In this document: in pieces, positions 50,457-61,904 of the stretch
How the letters are laid out: each line of letters begins with the position of its first letter
How positions within the stretch are numbered: the stretch's first letter is position 1
Program-made: the position numbers and the translations under genes
From: Drosophila pseudoobscura
Taxonomy: Eukaryota > Arthropoda > Insecta > Diptera > Drosophilidae
Length of the DNA: 64,000 bases
NCBI RefSeq assembly: GCF_009870125.1
Contig: NC_046679.1
Location: forward strand, 8,122,001 to 8,186,000
Direction: 5' to 3'
The notes under the pieces: generated by a model
Databases searched by the model: none
What the model was told of the DNA's origin: nothing
The model's input: only the letters and a program-made list of their open reading frames with translations

Positions 50457-51332
50457 TCAGCGCTGTGGCGGCGGCTTGGGTTTCGGTATTTTGGACAGCA
50501 ACATTTGTATTTCATCCTTCTCCTTCCAGTCCTTCCACATCTCGTAGAGATTGACAATGGCCCGAACGATCTCCTGGACCTTGTCGAGGTCCACGTTCAG
50601 CTCTGCGAACCACTGCTTGGTGGAGTCCTTCTGGAGTATAACGCAAGCGATCTGCAGGCAGGCAATTGCAATCTAAAAAAGAGATCGGTTGAGCCTGGGC
50701 CTGGGACCATTTGCAGTAACGGGGAGAGGAGCGTGGCATGATACCTGATAGGGCGGGTAGAGTAGACAGACGTCGGTGCGCAGGGAGTCGTTGACGATGC
50801 GCCAGCTGAGCGTGAGCAACTGGTCCTCCTGGCCCATGTCCTGCACGAGCTGGAGCAGTGGTCGGTAGGGCTGGTACACTATCAGACAGCAGTCGAGATT
50901 CTCCAGCAGGTAGAACTCGCACTCCAGTATGTGGTTCGTGCGGTAGGGGAACTCCTGCGTGTAGGCATAGCTGAACTTGGTCTTGATGGCCGACTGGCAG
51001 ATGGATATCAGCCGGGAATTGGATATGACGCCGAACTCCTCCACTTTGGAGGCCAGCAGTATGCAGGTGGGTGCCAATAGAAGCGGATCAATGTTTTTCA
51101 GCGAATTCCTGGCATAGAACCGCTTGAAGTACACGGTGGCAGTGGCTATCACCTGCTGGCGCAGCTTCAGCTGCTCGCCCAACACCTGGATCACGTTGGC
51201 GAAGAATATGAACACTTTCTGGTACTCGTCCTCGTTCAGAGACAGCAAATCGTGCTGCCGCTCCCTCAGCAAATCCTGCTTGTCCAGTATCCACTGCTGC
51301 GAGTGGGAGCTCTGCCAAAAGTTTCCCGCCAT
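50457..51332 (-). CDS. CycC: Cyclin C, Mediator kinase-module cyclin
   Basis: Cyclin C pairs with Cdk8 in the Mediator kinase module (with Med12 and Med13), modulating RNA polymerase II transcription. Exons 51,332-50,745 and 50,672-50,457 join in phase 0, giving 267 residues, the known fly length. It begins MAGNFWQSSHSQQWILDKQD, the hallmark cyclin C N-terminus. Cyclin box 1 (about 40-145) carries LRQQVIATATVYFKRFYAR and LLAPTCILLASKVEEFG; box 2 (about 150-245) carries EFYLLENLDCCLIVY and RPLLQLVQDMGQED. The end KIPKPKPPPQR matches the family's Pro-rich tail, which is longer in vertebrates. It is divergent from UQCR-C1, with 305 bp between starts. Confidence 0.97.
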
Positions 51333-51637
51333 TGTGAACTAAGTGGGCTGGGGCCCAAATTGAATAGAAAGTACTATTTTTCCGTTTACAATCTAAATTA
51401 AACTATATGTTTCCGAGCAACAAACGCTAAATCAAAAAGAAAATTCGATTTTATTACATAGTGTTGAAAACCGCGCATTGGATTCATCCAGCCCTAACAG
51501 CTGTTCGAGCGCAGCCAACTTATCCCACCCTGTCAATGAGTGTGAAGTCGTGTGTGTGTGCGTGAATTTTCAACAGCGCCGAAGGCAAACGTTTAAGTAA
51601 TTTTAAGTTAATAAGAATTAAACGATAGAAACAAACG
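51333..51637. promoter_or_regulatory. Divergent promoter between CycC and UQCR-C1
   Basis: This 305 bp gap separates two divergent start codons and must carry both promoters. It contains the palindromic core-promoter word listed at 51,496. No TATA box is evident. Confidence 0.6.
51496..51505. promoter_or_regulatory. E-box-like core promoter motif AACAGCTGTT
   Basis: It is an exact match to the AWCAGCTGWT motif enriched in Drosophila housekeeping promoters, here as a perfect 10 bp palindrome placed 133 bp before the UQCR-C1 ATG and 164 bp before the CycC ATG. Confidence 0.6.
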
Positions 51638-53559
51638 ATGGCGTTGCGTGTTCTTGGAGTAACGCAGAATATGCGCTCATTCTTGCGAGGCGTTGACCTC
51701 ATCAAGGTAAGTCTCACCCGTTTGATTACGCTGACCAGGATACAAATTACGTAATTTGAACGGGCATAAACTGCACTTTTTCCGAGCAGTGCGCGCTCTC
51801 TTCCTCCCGGTCGGGACTACCGATGTCCAGCCAGTCAGCAGCCCACCAGTTTAATGGGCGGAAAATTCGCAACATTTCTGTGGAAAATGTTGTTGAATGG
51901 ATTTTGAGGTTATGGTTATGATTTACTTAACTAATCTTTTGCGTCGCTTATCCGATCCCACAGCGCTCTAAGTCGACTGCCACCCTGCAGAAGACTCTGC
52001 TGAACATACCCGCCACCCAGGTGACCAAGCTGGACAATGGTCTGCGCGTCGCTAGCGAGGATTCTGGCGCAGCCACCGCCACCGTCGGTCTCTGGATCGA
52101 TGCTGGTTCCCGTTCCGAGAACGAGAGGAACAATGGCGTGGCTCACTTCCTGGAGCACATGGCCTTCAAGGTTAGTGGTCGATAATTCCGCATTCCGCAT
52201 AGTTTATAAAACATTACGTCTTTTTAGGGCACCGCCAAGCGCTCCCAGACCGACCTGGAGCTGGAGGTTGAGAACCTGGGCGCCCATCTGAATGCCTACA
52301 CGTCTCGCGAGCAGACCGTCTTCTACGCCAAGTGCTTGTCTAAGGACGTACCGAAGGCCGTTGAAATTCTGGCCGACATTATCCAAAACTCCAAGCTGGA
52401 AGAGGAGAAGATTGCCCGCGAGCGTTCGGTCATCCTGCGCGAGATGCAAGAGATTGAGAGCAACCTCCAGGAGGTGGTGTTCGATCACTTGCATGCCACC
52501 GCCTACCAGGGCACCCCGTTGGGTCAGACCATCCTTGGCCCCACCAAGAACATTCAGTGCGTATTACAAAATTATGACAAACTCCTGGGCATCCCCGGCT
52601 CATTGCTTGTTTTTGCGCAGGTCCATTGGCAAATCCGACTTGACCGACTACATCCAGACCCACTACAAGGCCTCTCGCATTGTCCTGGCCGCCGCCGGCG
52701 GTGTGAAGCATGAGGATTTGGTCCAACTGGCCGGCTCGAGCCTGGGCCGCCTGGAGGCTAGCACGCTGCCACCAGAGATCACTCCCTGCCGTTTCACCGG
52801 CTCTGAGGTCCGTGTGCGCGACGATTCCCTTCCCCTAGCCCATGTGGCTGTCGCCGTTGAGGGTTGCGGCTGGACCGATCAGGACAACATCCCATTGATG
52901 GTGGCCAACACCTTGGTGGGTGCCTGGGATCGCTCTCAGGGCGGTGGAGCCAACAATGCCTCCAACCTGGCCCGTGCCAGCGCCGAGGACAGTGAGTATA
53001 TAAATCAGTAGTAATCTCACATACGAGTTCACCCAGTCTGACGCTCCACCCACAGACCTGTGCCACAGCTTCCAGTCGTTCAACACCTGCTACAAGGACA
53101 CCGGTCTTTGGGGCATTTACTTCGTGTGCGATCCTCTGCAGTGTGAGGTAAGCCATAGATATTCATCCCTCCCTAAAAACCACTCGGATATAACAATGAG
53201 CTTCGCATTGGCAGGACATGATCTTCAACATTCAGACGGAGTGGATGCGTCTCTGCACCATGGTCACCGAGGCCGAGGTGGAGCGCGCCAAGAACTTGCT
53301 GAAGACCAACATGCTGCTGCAGCTGGACGGAACCACCCCCATCTGCGAGGACATTGGCCGCCAGATTCTGTGCTACAACCGCCGCATCCCATTGCACGAG
53401 CTGGAGCAGCGCATCAACAATGTCAGTGTGTCGAATGTGCGCGATGTGGCCATGAAGTATATCTACGACAGATGCCCTGCCGTCGCCGCTGTGGGACCCG
53501 TCGAGAACCTGCCCGACTACAACAGAATTCGCTCCTCCATGTACTGGTTGAGGGTCTAA
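51638..53559 (+). CDS. UQCR-C1: UQCR-C1, complex III core 1 / beta mitochondrial processing peptidase
   Basis: This M16 protease-family protein is a core subunit of respiratory complex III and, in flies, is thought to double as the catalytic beta subunit of the presequence peptidase. Six exons join in frame: 51,638-51,706, 51,964-52,170, 52,228-52,556, 52,621-52,991, 53,056-53,147 and 53,215-53,559, giving 470 residues. An Arg-rich presequence (about 1-35) is followed by [12 protein letters not shown] and the inverted zinc motif HFLEH (His84, Glu87, His88). The third ligand Glu164 in REMQEIE sits 76 residues on, so the catalytic site is intact. The glycine-rich loop reads [11 protein letters not shown]. 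The gene is CG3731 in D. melanogaster, from memory. The stop is 160 bp from that of Dph2. Confidence 0.95.
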
Positions 53560-53718
53560 GTGATCGCGCTAGGCGTTCCCGTCCCGCTCCCCTGTTGTTG
53601 GACATGTACGAGTAGTTTAATCCAAGAAAATTTCATGCAAAAAGATCAGTAAACCGAAAAATACCTACAATTACATGCACACGATCTGTTTCTGGCTAAT
53701 GATCCATTTGGAGTGGTC

Positions 53719-53724
53719 TTTATT
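53719..53724 (-). terminator. Poly(A) signal AATAAA overlapping the Dph2 stop codon
   Basis: On the minus strand the last codons read CAA TAA A, so the TAA stop lies inside a canonical AATAAA. The only room for a Dph2 3' UTR before the UQCR-C1 stop is 160 bp. If used, the 3' UTR would be about 15-30 nt. Confidence 0.55.
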
Positions 53725-55226
53725 GATGCGAGTACTTGATCGGAATGCCACTGAGGCCTGGTTGAAGCTCGGCTGGCTCCGTCTGTCCCAGAGCCGGGTC
53801 CAGTCCCTGCCACGTGCGGTCCTCGAACGTCAGCCCCGTATTGGTGGTCATCAGAGCCATTTTGGCTTGGGTGGCCACAGCCAACGAGGCAGGGTCGCCC
53901 GCCGTCTCGAGCGACTCATTGGCCGCACCCCTCATGCGACCGCTGACCAAGCTGACGTCGTGCTCGGGCACCGCCTGCTCATCGAAGGCAAGGAAGCGGC
54001 GTCCCTCGGGAAGCAGCTCTTTGAAATCGGTCACATACGCCTCGGGATACTTCATGTGCCAGGCGGGGTTCAGCGCCATCTCGGCCTCAAAGACCGAGAC
54101 AATGGGCTTGTAGTATTCCTTGGAGTTGTACATGTTATTAAAGGGGCAGCCGATTAGCACGAAGCAATCAATTTCCAGGAAGTTGGCCAGCTTTGCCGGA
54201 TTGATGCGACCCACGGAGATGAGCTGTGTCTTGATCCCCCGAGCCTTGGCCATGGCCTGTAGGCGGGCGACCACATCCAGGTATCCATCGGCTGTCAGAG
54301 TGGCCACGATCAGGCCCAAGGTCTGCGCATCCTTGCACTTCTCGATGTAGAAGTAGCGCCTGCGTATGTACTGCGCTGTCAGGGGATTCTTCGAGCTGAG
54401 CGTGCCGGAGGCTCCATCGAAGATGTACCATTGGAGGGCCGGCGCGGTCAAGGAGAGATTGGCAAAGCGCTGGTTATCGGAACCCACAAAGATGCAGATG
54501 CGCTCGCTGGCTGCCTTTGGGTGCTGCTTGGCGGCATCCGCATCATCTTCGGCCAGAGGATACACTTCCAAAACCAGTTCTTTCGGCTGCAGTGCCTCAT
54601 TGAGCTGTTTGTAGAGACTACTTGCCCCGCCCAGCAGCTCGCGCAAATGGTGATAGCCAATGTCCAGGTAAACACACACCTCACGCTCCCTACACTCGGT
54701 CTGTAGGGCGGAGGCCAGCTTTTCCATCATCACTGGCGCATCCAGGAACAGCCATGGGTACATGTAGAGCACGGGCAAGCGACTGGCCTTGCTCTGGCAG
54801 GCGTTTCCAAAGTGGATTACACTGTCTGCCTCTACGTGGGCGGCTGCAATTTCGTCCACACAACAGCTGCCATATGTGGTGTCTGCCATAATGAACACAT
54901 TGATGTCCTCTGGAGCCAGCGATTCCTTCAGGCTAACGCTGATGGCATTGCTGTGCGGCAAATAATCATCCGGGAATTGCAGGCAGATCTGCAATGAATA
55001 CAATTACACTTAGATGCTGGTTTTTCTGGTGTGAACATTATGTATATACCCTCTTGAAGCTATTCTGTCGTATCCATCCACTGCTCACTTTTCTGTGCGT
55101 TTCATTCCAGATTTGTTCGAATGTGACTTGTTCCTCGGCCTGCACTTCAGTCTCGCGCTCCAAGGCGGCTGTGTCCGAGCTGGAAAATGCAGATGCAGAT
55201 GCAGTATCTGTTGGCGATGTTGTCAT
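53720..55226 (-). CDS. Dph2: Dph2, diphthamide biosynthesis subunit 2
   Basis: Dph2 forms with Dph1 the radical-SAM-like enzyme that moves a 3-amino-3-carboxypropyl group to a histidine of elongation factor 2, the first step of diphthamide synthesis in the cytosol. Exons 55,226-55,050 and 54,988-53,720 join in phase 0 to give 481 residues. The junction reads SFKR-ICLQFPDDYLP, a conserved block. DTTYGSCCVDEIAAAHV (about 98-115) and HFGNAC contain the first iron-sulfur cysteines; FVLIGCPFNN carries the third. LVSVGRINPAKLANF and a YYKPIVSVFEAEMAL block also match the family. The N-terminal 35 residues are Ser/Thr/Glu-rich and variable. It is head-to-head with nonA, 388 bp between ATGs. Confidence 0.93.
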
Positions 55227-55295
55227 GGTGGAATATTTTTTTGCTTAAAAACTCATAAAATAAACAAAGATTTCCTTTTTACGGCCTTCGAAAAC

Positions 55296-55303
55296 TATCG
55301 ATA
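55296..55303. promoter_or_regulatory. DRE, TATCGATA
   Basis: A perfect 8 bp DRE palindrome 70 bp upstream of the Dph2 ATG. DREF/BEAF-32 bind such sites at Drosophila housekeeping promoters. A near match, GTATCGATGC, follows at about 55,315. Confidence 0.7.
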
Positions 55304-55510
55304 AGATATCGGCAGTATCGATGCACATTATGTTTTGCAATGAGATAGATCTTAATTGCATTAAATAGAAGTATAATAATAATAAATATAAAGGGAAGTT
55401 GGTATATCTGAATAAGTCCACCGATATCCACTGACTTGTCAAGAAACAACAGAAAAATAGGCCAGATTTGCTCAGAATTCATAAAAATAGTATCGCTTAA
55501 AAAATATATA

Positions 55511-55518
55511 TATCGATA
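55511..55518. promoter_or_regulatory. DRE, TATCGATA, near nonA
   Basis: A second perfect DRE palindrome lies 97 bp upstream of the nonA ATG and 208 bp from the first one. Paired DREs suit a divergent housekeeping promoter or a BEAF-32 boundary. Confidence 0.7.
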
Positions 55519-55614
55519 TACTGATTTATCAATATATTAACATCCCTGACGCTGGGTTGTGTTGTTGTGCAATTTTTTGAGATTTATTTTTCTCGTTTTT
55601 AAAAGTATTTTAAG

Positions 55615-58600
55615 ATGGAAACGATCAATTTAGATGGTCCCCATAGCGTTAAGCCTTTGCCCCAACGACAGCAGAGAGGCAACCAACCGGCCAATAAAGG
55701 CAATATTGGCAAGCACGGGGCTCCTAAACAAAATGTTGGCCCCGATGGCAGTCCAGCAGAAAAGAAGGCACGATTCGGCTTGAACCAAAATGGCCGCCCC
55801 GCCGGTGGCGTCGCTGCCGGTGGCCAGAATCAGAACAAGAATTTCGGAAATAAGGATGGATTCGGCGGCAATCGCAATCGCCGCGGAGGAAACCAAAATA
55901 GACAAAATGTTCAGGGTCCGAATAATGCAAACGTAAGTGAAAAACTGACGGCAAGATCCCCCTCCCCCTTCTTTCACGTTATCCTCTCTTGTATGTACAC
56001 CAAACATGCATAAATGGGTCTCTGAAAGAAAAGAACAATTATTCCGGTTCGTTCTGGTTTTTTTTTTAGATGTTTTCCATATACGCACATTTTGGGAATT
56101 AATTACAAAAAATGCAGTACAATTTTCATCAATTGTTATATGCTTAACTGTTCAAAGATACGGGGTTGTATTCATAAAAGAATGATATTTTTTTGACAAT
56201 CAACAGTTCATTACTCGTATTCGAATACAGGTTGTTTTGAGCACTTGTTGAGTACATTGAACTTTTTGATTAATTATTTTTGTACATACATATGTATGTA
56301 TGTACATATTTACATACCGATGTATGTGCAAGCATGCAATTTTTTTTTTTCATTGTTCACATGGTGGTTCTCTTGGTGGTTCACATCCTACTATTGTGGG
56401 TGAGATGCTGCGATTGTGGCATACAGATCCCTGCTCGGAGTGGCTTTCGATCTCTGCAATCTTAGTAATCGGAGGGGTGTCTTTTCGTAGGCTTAAGCGC
56501 TGGCTAAACGTGACCAGTGTCATGTATACTATTTATTTGTATTTATTTATATTTCAACGAGTCATTGCGAGAGAGCAATTAAGAGGCGATGCTGCTTACT
56601 AGCATTCATTCTTTATCGAGCCATAGATACCCGATTCTATGGGTAGAATGATGTTTTCAATGCCAACTATATGGATAAGGCTAATTTCTGCAAAGGGATG
56701 TGCTATCCCTCTCTGAAAGGGTATTTCGTTGGTTGGGTGGTACATTACCAAATAGTCTCTTAATCTAGGGCTAAGGGCTTTTGCCTTGAGTGGGAGGTAT
56801 TCAAGCGTAATTATATGTATTTTATTCTACCCTATACACATGCATATGCGCATCCATGAGTGGGCTCCATCTCTGCAGTGTCCTTTAGTCCCCCAGAATG
56901 TGGAAGCAATGACCCTTCTGCTTGGAGGCCAATTGCTTCGTTTCTTTGAAAGGGGATTAGACGCACTGCAGATTGGGGGCCCAGGCATATCCGTGCATAT
57001 TTTCCAATTCCATTTCATCATTCTTCTTATACTGATTTAAATATATATAATACAAATATAGCAAAAGTCTACTACTAATGAAGCAGCGAAGCCGGAAGCC
57101 GGAAATGTCGCTGAAAATGTTAATGAATCTGTGGCTGCAACTCAGCAGCCAGCCCCCAATGCAAACCAAGGTCCAGGGCAGGTTCAAGGACAAGGGCAAG
57201 GTGGTTTCCGCGGTGGTCCTCGCGGTGGCGGCCCCGGCGTCGGTGGCAATAACCAAGCAGGTGGCGGCAACCATCCAGGAGGTGGTAACAATCATCCAGG
57301 AGGAGGTAACAATCATCCAGGAGGTGGTAACAATCATCCAGGAGGAGGTAACAATCATCCAGGAGTTGGTGGCAATTACCAGGGAGGCGGAGGTGTACGC
57401 GCCCAGCAACAGCAGCGTGATCGCGGCAATCGCGGTGGCGGCGGTCAACGGTCGGGAGGTGGTCAAGGGGGGCCCAACATGAGCATGATGGGCGGTATAG
57501 GTGGCGGTCCACGCGGTGGTGGAGGAGGCGGGGATGATTTCTTTATTGCCCAACGTCTGCGGGCCATTGCTGGGCCTACACTGGAGCTGCCACCCGTGGA
57601 GGTGCCCGAGGAGACCAAATTCTCTGGCCGCAATCGTCTGTATGTGGGCAATCTTACCGGCGACATCACCGACAATGAGTTGCGCGAAATGTTCAAGCCC
57701 TATGGGGAGATTGGCGAAATCTTCTCCAACATTGAGAAGAACTTCACATTTCTTAAGGTCGATTACCATGTGAATGCTGAGAAAGCCAAGCGCGCCTTGG
57801 ACGGTACCATGCGCAAGGGTCGCCAGCTACGCGTCCGTTTCGCACCCAATGCAACCATCTTGCGCGTAAGGAACCTCACACCGTTCGTGTCCAACGAGTT
57901 GTTGTACAAATCTTTCGAGATATTCGGCCCCATCGAACGGGCCAGCATAACCGTCGACGATCGCGGCAAACATACGGGCGAGGGTATCGTTGAGTTCGCC
58001 AAGAAGTCCTCGGCCAACGCCTGTCTGCGTTTCTGCAATGAGAAGTGCTTCTTTTTGACGGCCTCACTGCGCCCCTGCCTGGTGGAGCCCATGGAGGTGA
58101 ATGACGACAACGATGGGCTGCCCGAGAAGGCCCTCAACAAGAAGCTGCAGGAGTTCAATCAGGAGCGCAGCGTCGGCCCGCGCTTTGCCGATCTCAATTC
58201 GTTTGAGCACGAGTACGGCTCCCGCTGGAAGCAGCTGCACGATCTGTACAAGAGCAAGCAGGATACCCTTAAGCGTGAGCTCAAAATGGAAGAGGAAAAG
58301 CTGGATGCTCAGATGCAGTACGCTCGATATGAGCAAGAGACTGAGCTCCTGCGTCAAGGTCAGTATTATCACGTTGCGGGGGGATTAACACAAACAAAAA
58401 CTTCTGGTTTTACGTTTCTATTGTCCCGTTCCCCTCGATTCTATATAACTATTGTGTTGTTTGCCCTGTGCTTGTCGTGGAGGGGGGTTCTGCGGCAAAT
58501 CATAATATCTTTTTGTCATCTAATATTCGTGTTTCTCTCCCACTTGTGAATACCTAGCAAACGAGTCTTATTTCTATTCGGATTAAAACAAGTCTTTGGT

Positions 58601-60929
58601 CTAAATATGGGGCCTATGGGGGCGTATGGTGGTGGTACATTCCTCTGTGCTGATTGACATAGAATATAGAATTTTCGAACTTTATTTAACATCACGATTA
58701 CCATTGCCAAAACATTCCTTATTTTCAGAATGATGTGGGTTCCATTGTTCCACTCTTATCGATATTGCGTATTGCTTTCTGAAAACATCTGATTTGTAGC
58801 GAAAGCAAATACATTTAAAAAATTTGCCAAATTTATGGAATGTGAAGTTCCGAATACCTTCCAGTTTTCTACAATTTCTTTGATATCAGTGTGGATTTCT
58901 TCCGCACACCGCGAAAGATCTATCATCTATGGCCATAGGGGTACACAAAAATCATATATCTAATTATAGGATTTGGTTTAAAGTATTTTTTATGGATTAT
59001 TTGTACATTTATATTTATCTCCTTATTTTGTACTGGCATTGCTGGCAACGGCGTTACAAGAATAGACCCCACTAGACCCCTTCCTATGCTTATACCAATT
59101 AACTAGTGTTAATTACAGCCTATTACATTCGACTTTTACGTGCGATTATCAAAAAACAGTGGATTTTGCATCAAGAATGGTCTCTATTTTGCGTCATAGC
59201 TGCATAAATACAGCTATTCTCTATATGGAAACATTGGTGTAGGGCATATTGACGTCATTCAATGAATCCCAGCGGTTTTTAGGATAATTTAACGCTTCAG
59301 GTTGATAGCATGGCTGCTGCAAAGTTGCATACAAGCAAATGTTTCTTATACTGTGGGGGCTGGGGCATCCATATTTCGATTGCTTCCATTGGACATTTAT
59401 GGCTGGTGGAAAAGATTGTGTTGTCGTCCTTTGAGGTTTCATTCTGACAAAAAACTACAGCTTTTTTCTTCTTCGTTAGGAGCCAATGATCGTGGCAGAT
59501 CATGGCCATTATATTTATAAACATTTTCCCTAATAGTGTGCGTGTATATTTCCCTTAGAGCTGAGAAAGCGCGAAGTGGACAATGAGCGCAAGAAGATAG
59601 AGTGGGAAATGCGCGAGAAGCAGGCCGAGGAAATGCGCAAGCGCGACGAGGACACTATGCGTCGCCATCAAACCGAGATGCAGACACGCATGGCGCGCCA
59701 GGAGGAGGATATGCGCCGACGCCAGCAGGAGAACACATTGTTCATACAGGCACAGCAACTTAATTCGCTGCTCGACCAGCAGGAGGGCTTCGTCGGCAAT
59801 GGCGGTGGCGGCAACAACTCCAGCTTCGACAACTTTGGAGGCAACAGCAATTCGCCCTTTGAAGTTTTTAGAGGTAAGAAATAAACCAAAAGGGCACTAC
59901 ATGAAAGGTTAAATGAATGTTTTTTTCTAATCAGGAAACAATAACAACTCAACCATGACTGGAAATAACTCTGGCCCGGGCGGACCCAACAAACAGGTAT
60001 GTACAGGGCTCTCAACCACAGAGGCTTCTCAACCAAAACCCCCTGGCAAAGAGTTTTTTTCGTTCACGGTTTTCTCTAAACATCCAAGGGGTTGGATCAA
60101 ATTCAGGGCATCTGTTGTACTCCATTCTCGAGCTGTATATTTCTATATTTTTGGCACACTCACTGTGTAAACTCTTAAGAAACCTGAACTTTAGGCGTAT
60201 ACTGGACAGCAGAATTGCAGGTTATATTTTCATATTCATTTTATTTGAAAAAATGTGCCATGCCTGCCATTTAAATGGGAGCCAAACAGCTCCTGACTAT
60301 TTGCTCTGGGACTTTCGTGGGGGTGTGTGAATCCATATATGATCTTAGCACACATTTCGTATCTAAGGGTGTATATTAGATTCGTGTAGATGTATTTTGA
60401 CCAGCGCAAGTAAAATTGAGAGAGTTTTGCAGTCTCTTTTCTCTCTGGATTAAACTACAAATCAATCCATGAGCATGCGATTCCAATTCGAAATATACCT
60501 CTTTATTTAATAGGGTACATAAAACATAAGCTTACATATTCGTAGATATGAAAATATGTACATATGAGCAACGTGTATCGTAGTGTTGCGGCACTTTTGG
60601 CCGTTTTTGGTTTTCATTTCCATTTCGTATGTTTTTTTTTTTTTTTTATGGGGAAGTACAATCTTGATCTACAATTCAAATTAAATAATTGATCGTTGAC
60701 CGTCTCGGTGGATTTGGTTCTGGTCTCTCAGGCCATGATAGCATTATTCAAATAAGATTTTGGGCTTATATCTGGCTAAAGTTACACTCAATTGAACAAT
60801 TATATTTCCTTGTTCGAATAGGACTCGTTCGCTTTTGAATTTGGCGGTAACAATATGAACCAAGGCGGCAATCAGCGTGGAAATAATGTTGGAGGAAATA
60901 ATGCCCCATGGGGACGACGTCGTTTTTAG
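55615..60929 (+). CDS. nonA: NonA (no-on-transient-A), DBHS-family RNA-binding protein
   Basis: NonA is the fly NONO/SFPQ homologue, a nuclear RNA-binding protein affecting vision and courtship song. Five exons join in frame: 55,615-55,932, 57,062-58,358, 59,559-59,873, 59,935-59,996 and 60,822-60,929, giving 699 residues, matching fly NonA (about 700). The N-terminal 295 residues are Gln/Asn/Gly-rich with 21-bp repeats. RRM1 (about 297-367) has RNP2 LYVGNL and RNP1-like KNFTFLKVDY; RRM2 (about 371-450) has LRVRNL and GEGIVEFA. NOPS and a long charged coiled coil follow (about 450-610), then a Gly/Asn-rich tail ending WGRRRF. Introns 55,933-57,061, 58,359-59,558 and 59,997-60,821 are long and show no other gene. 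Read-through at 59,874 gives a short alternative tail (GKK). The paralogue nonA-l is the main alternative. Confidence 0.9.
57260..57364 (+). repeat. Five tandem 21-bp coding repeats in nonA
   Basis: Five units encode GGNNHPG. They alternate: units 2 and 4 start GGTGGT and units 3 and 5 start GGAGGT, so the array grew as a 42-bp dimer. The unit lies in the variable N-terminal domain, upstream of the RRMs. Confidence 0.9.
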
Positions 60930-61904
60930 GACAAAAACACTACTGGATTAATCATATATACAAAAAGCTTATGATATAGTTAAACACTTGACTTGTTCGC
61001 TCCTTTCGCGAGTGAAACAAATAACACATGAACTCTGTATCTCTTTAATGAACTAAAATTTTAAATATGCTATGATTTAAATATTGTCACGATTCCCAAA
61101 CAAACAAAAAATCCAATACATTAGCGATAACCAAGATAGGGAAGAAATGCATGCAACAAGAGAAACAGTATTCCCATCAAATCTTAACCATTATGTACAT
61201 ATATTTAATCATAGGATAATTTTAGAGATATAAAGTGAATATATTCTGCAGTATGTCTAGCTTTCTTTTTTGCGTGTCACTCGATTAAAATATATAAAGA
61301 TATACATGTAACAATTCGACTATAGAATTTAAAGATGTCTACTAACTAAATATGAGAATTTCCATACAAAAATGTACACACATGGAATGTGAATGGTGAG
61401 TATATGTATTCAGGGGAGTGCTGTGCTGCTTACCATCATACAGACTGGTTTTTCTACTACTACTAAAACCTCAGAAGAGTTTAGGTATTCTATGAAACTT
61501 AGGAGCAACTTTGTAGACCCACGGCTACCCCGTGGGTCCTACATGTCTCTTATTTGTGTCCACCAAAACCAAAAACACGAGGGGGAACGGTGTGAGTCGC
61601 TGCTACGGCCGCGACTCTGCATTTATACCCGTGCCAGAGGGCCCACAATCCAAGAGGATGCGTGTGTGTGCGTGAGAGAGGGAGAGTTAGAGTGAGTAAG
61701 CGCGTGGAAGGCATTGCCTAGCCACTGCAAATTTGTTTAATCCGGCTATAATAAAAGTCAGATTCTAGACAGATTTGGCCATCTGCTAGATATGGTCATT
61801 CTCTTAGCGAACTTTCTTAGAGACTCTCTTCATTTAAATAATTATAAGAAAAACTTGTACTAGACGACGCTGACGACATACTGATTTGATCCATTGTCGA
61901 TTGT
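60930..61904. other. nonA 3' region and flanking repeat-like DNA
   Basis: The first 400 bp is AT-rich and probably nonA 3' UTR. From about 61,390 the sequence becomes a more GC-rich, hairpin-bearing block described separately. No gene is recognised here. Confidence 0.5.
61405..61710. repeat. Possible dispersed repeat with a strong hairpin
   Basis: At 61,516-61,538 GACCCACGG and CCGTGGGTC form a perfect 9 bp stem with a 5-base loop, extended by TGTA/TACA across one bulged C. About 80 bp on lies the smaller inverted word GTCGC/GCGAC (61,597-61,615), then a GA-rich run (61,673-61,694). The block differs sharply in composition from the surrounding AT-rich DNA. I think it is a dispersed element, possibly Helitron-derived, but I have no second copy in this window to prove it. 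Confidence 0.4.

Noticed and set aside
52029-53011. Plus-strand frames (for example 52,292-53,011) within UQCR-C1
   Set aside because: The part before 52,621 is out of frame with the conserved protein and reads through an intron; only the 52,621-52,991 portion is real exon.
53675-54614. Plus-strand ORFs opposite Dph2
   Set aside because: They are antisense shadows; Dph2 on the minus strand has conserved cysteines and splice sites.
57131-58549. nonA read-through ORF continuing past 58,358
   Set aside because: The extra residues come from intron 2 and have no similarity; a clean donor and the matching exon 3 restore the known coiled coil.
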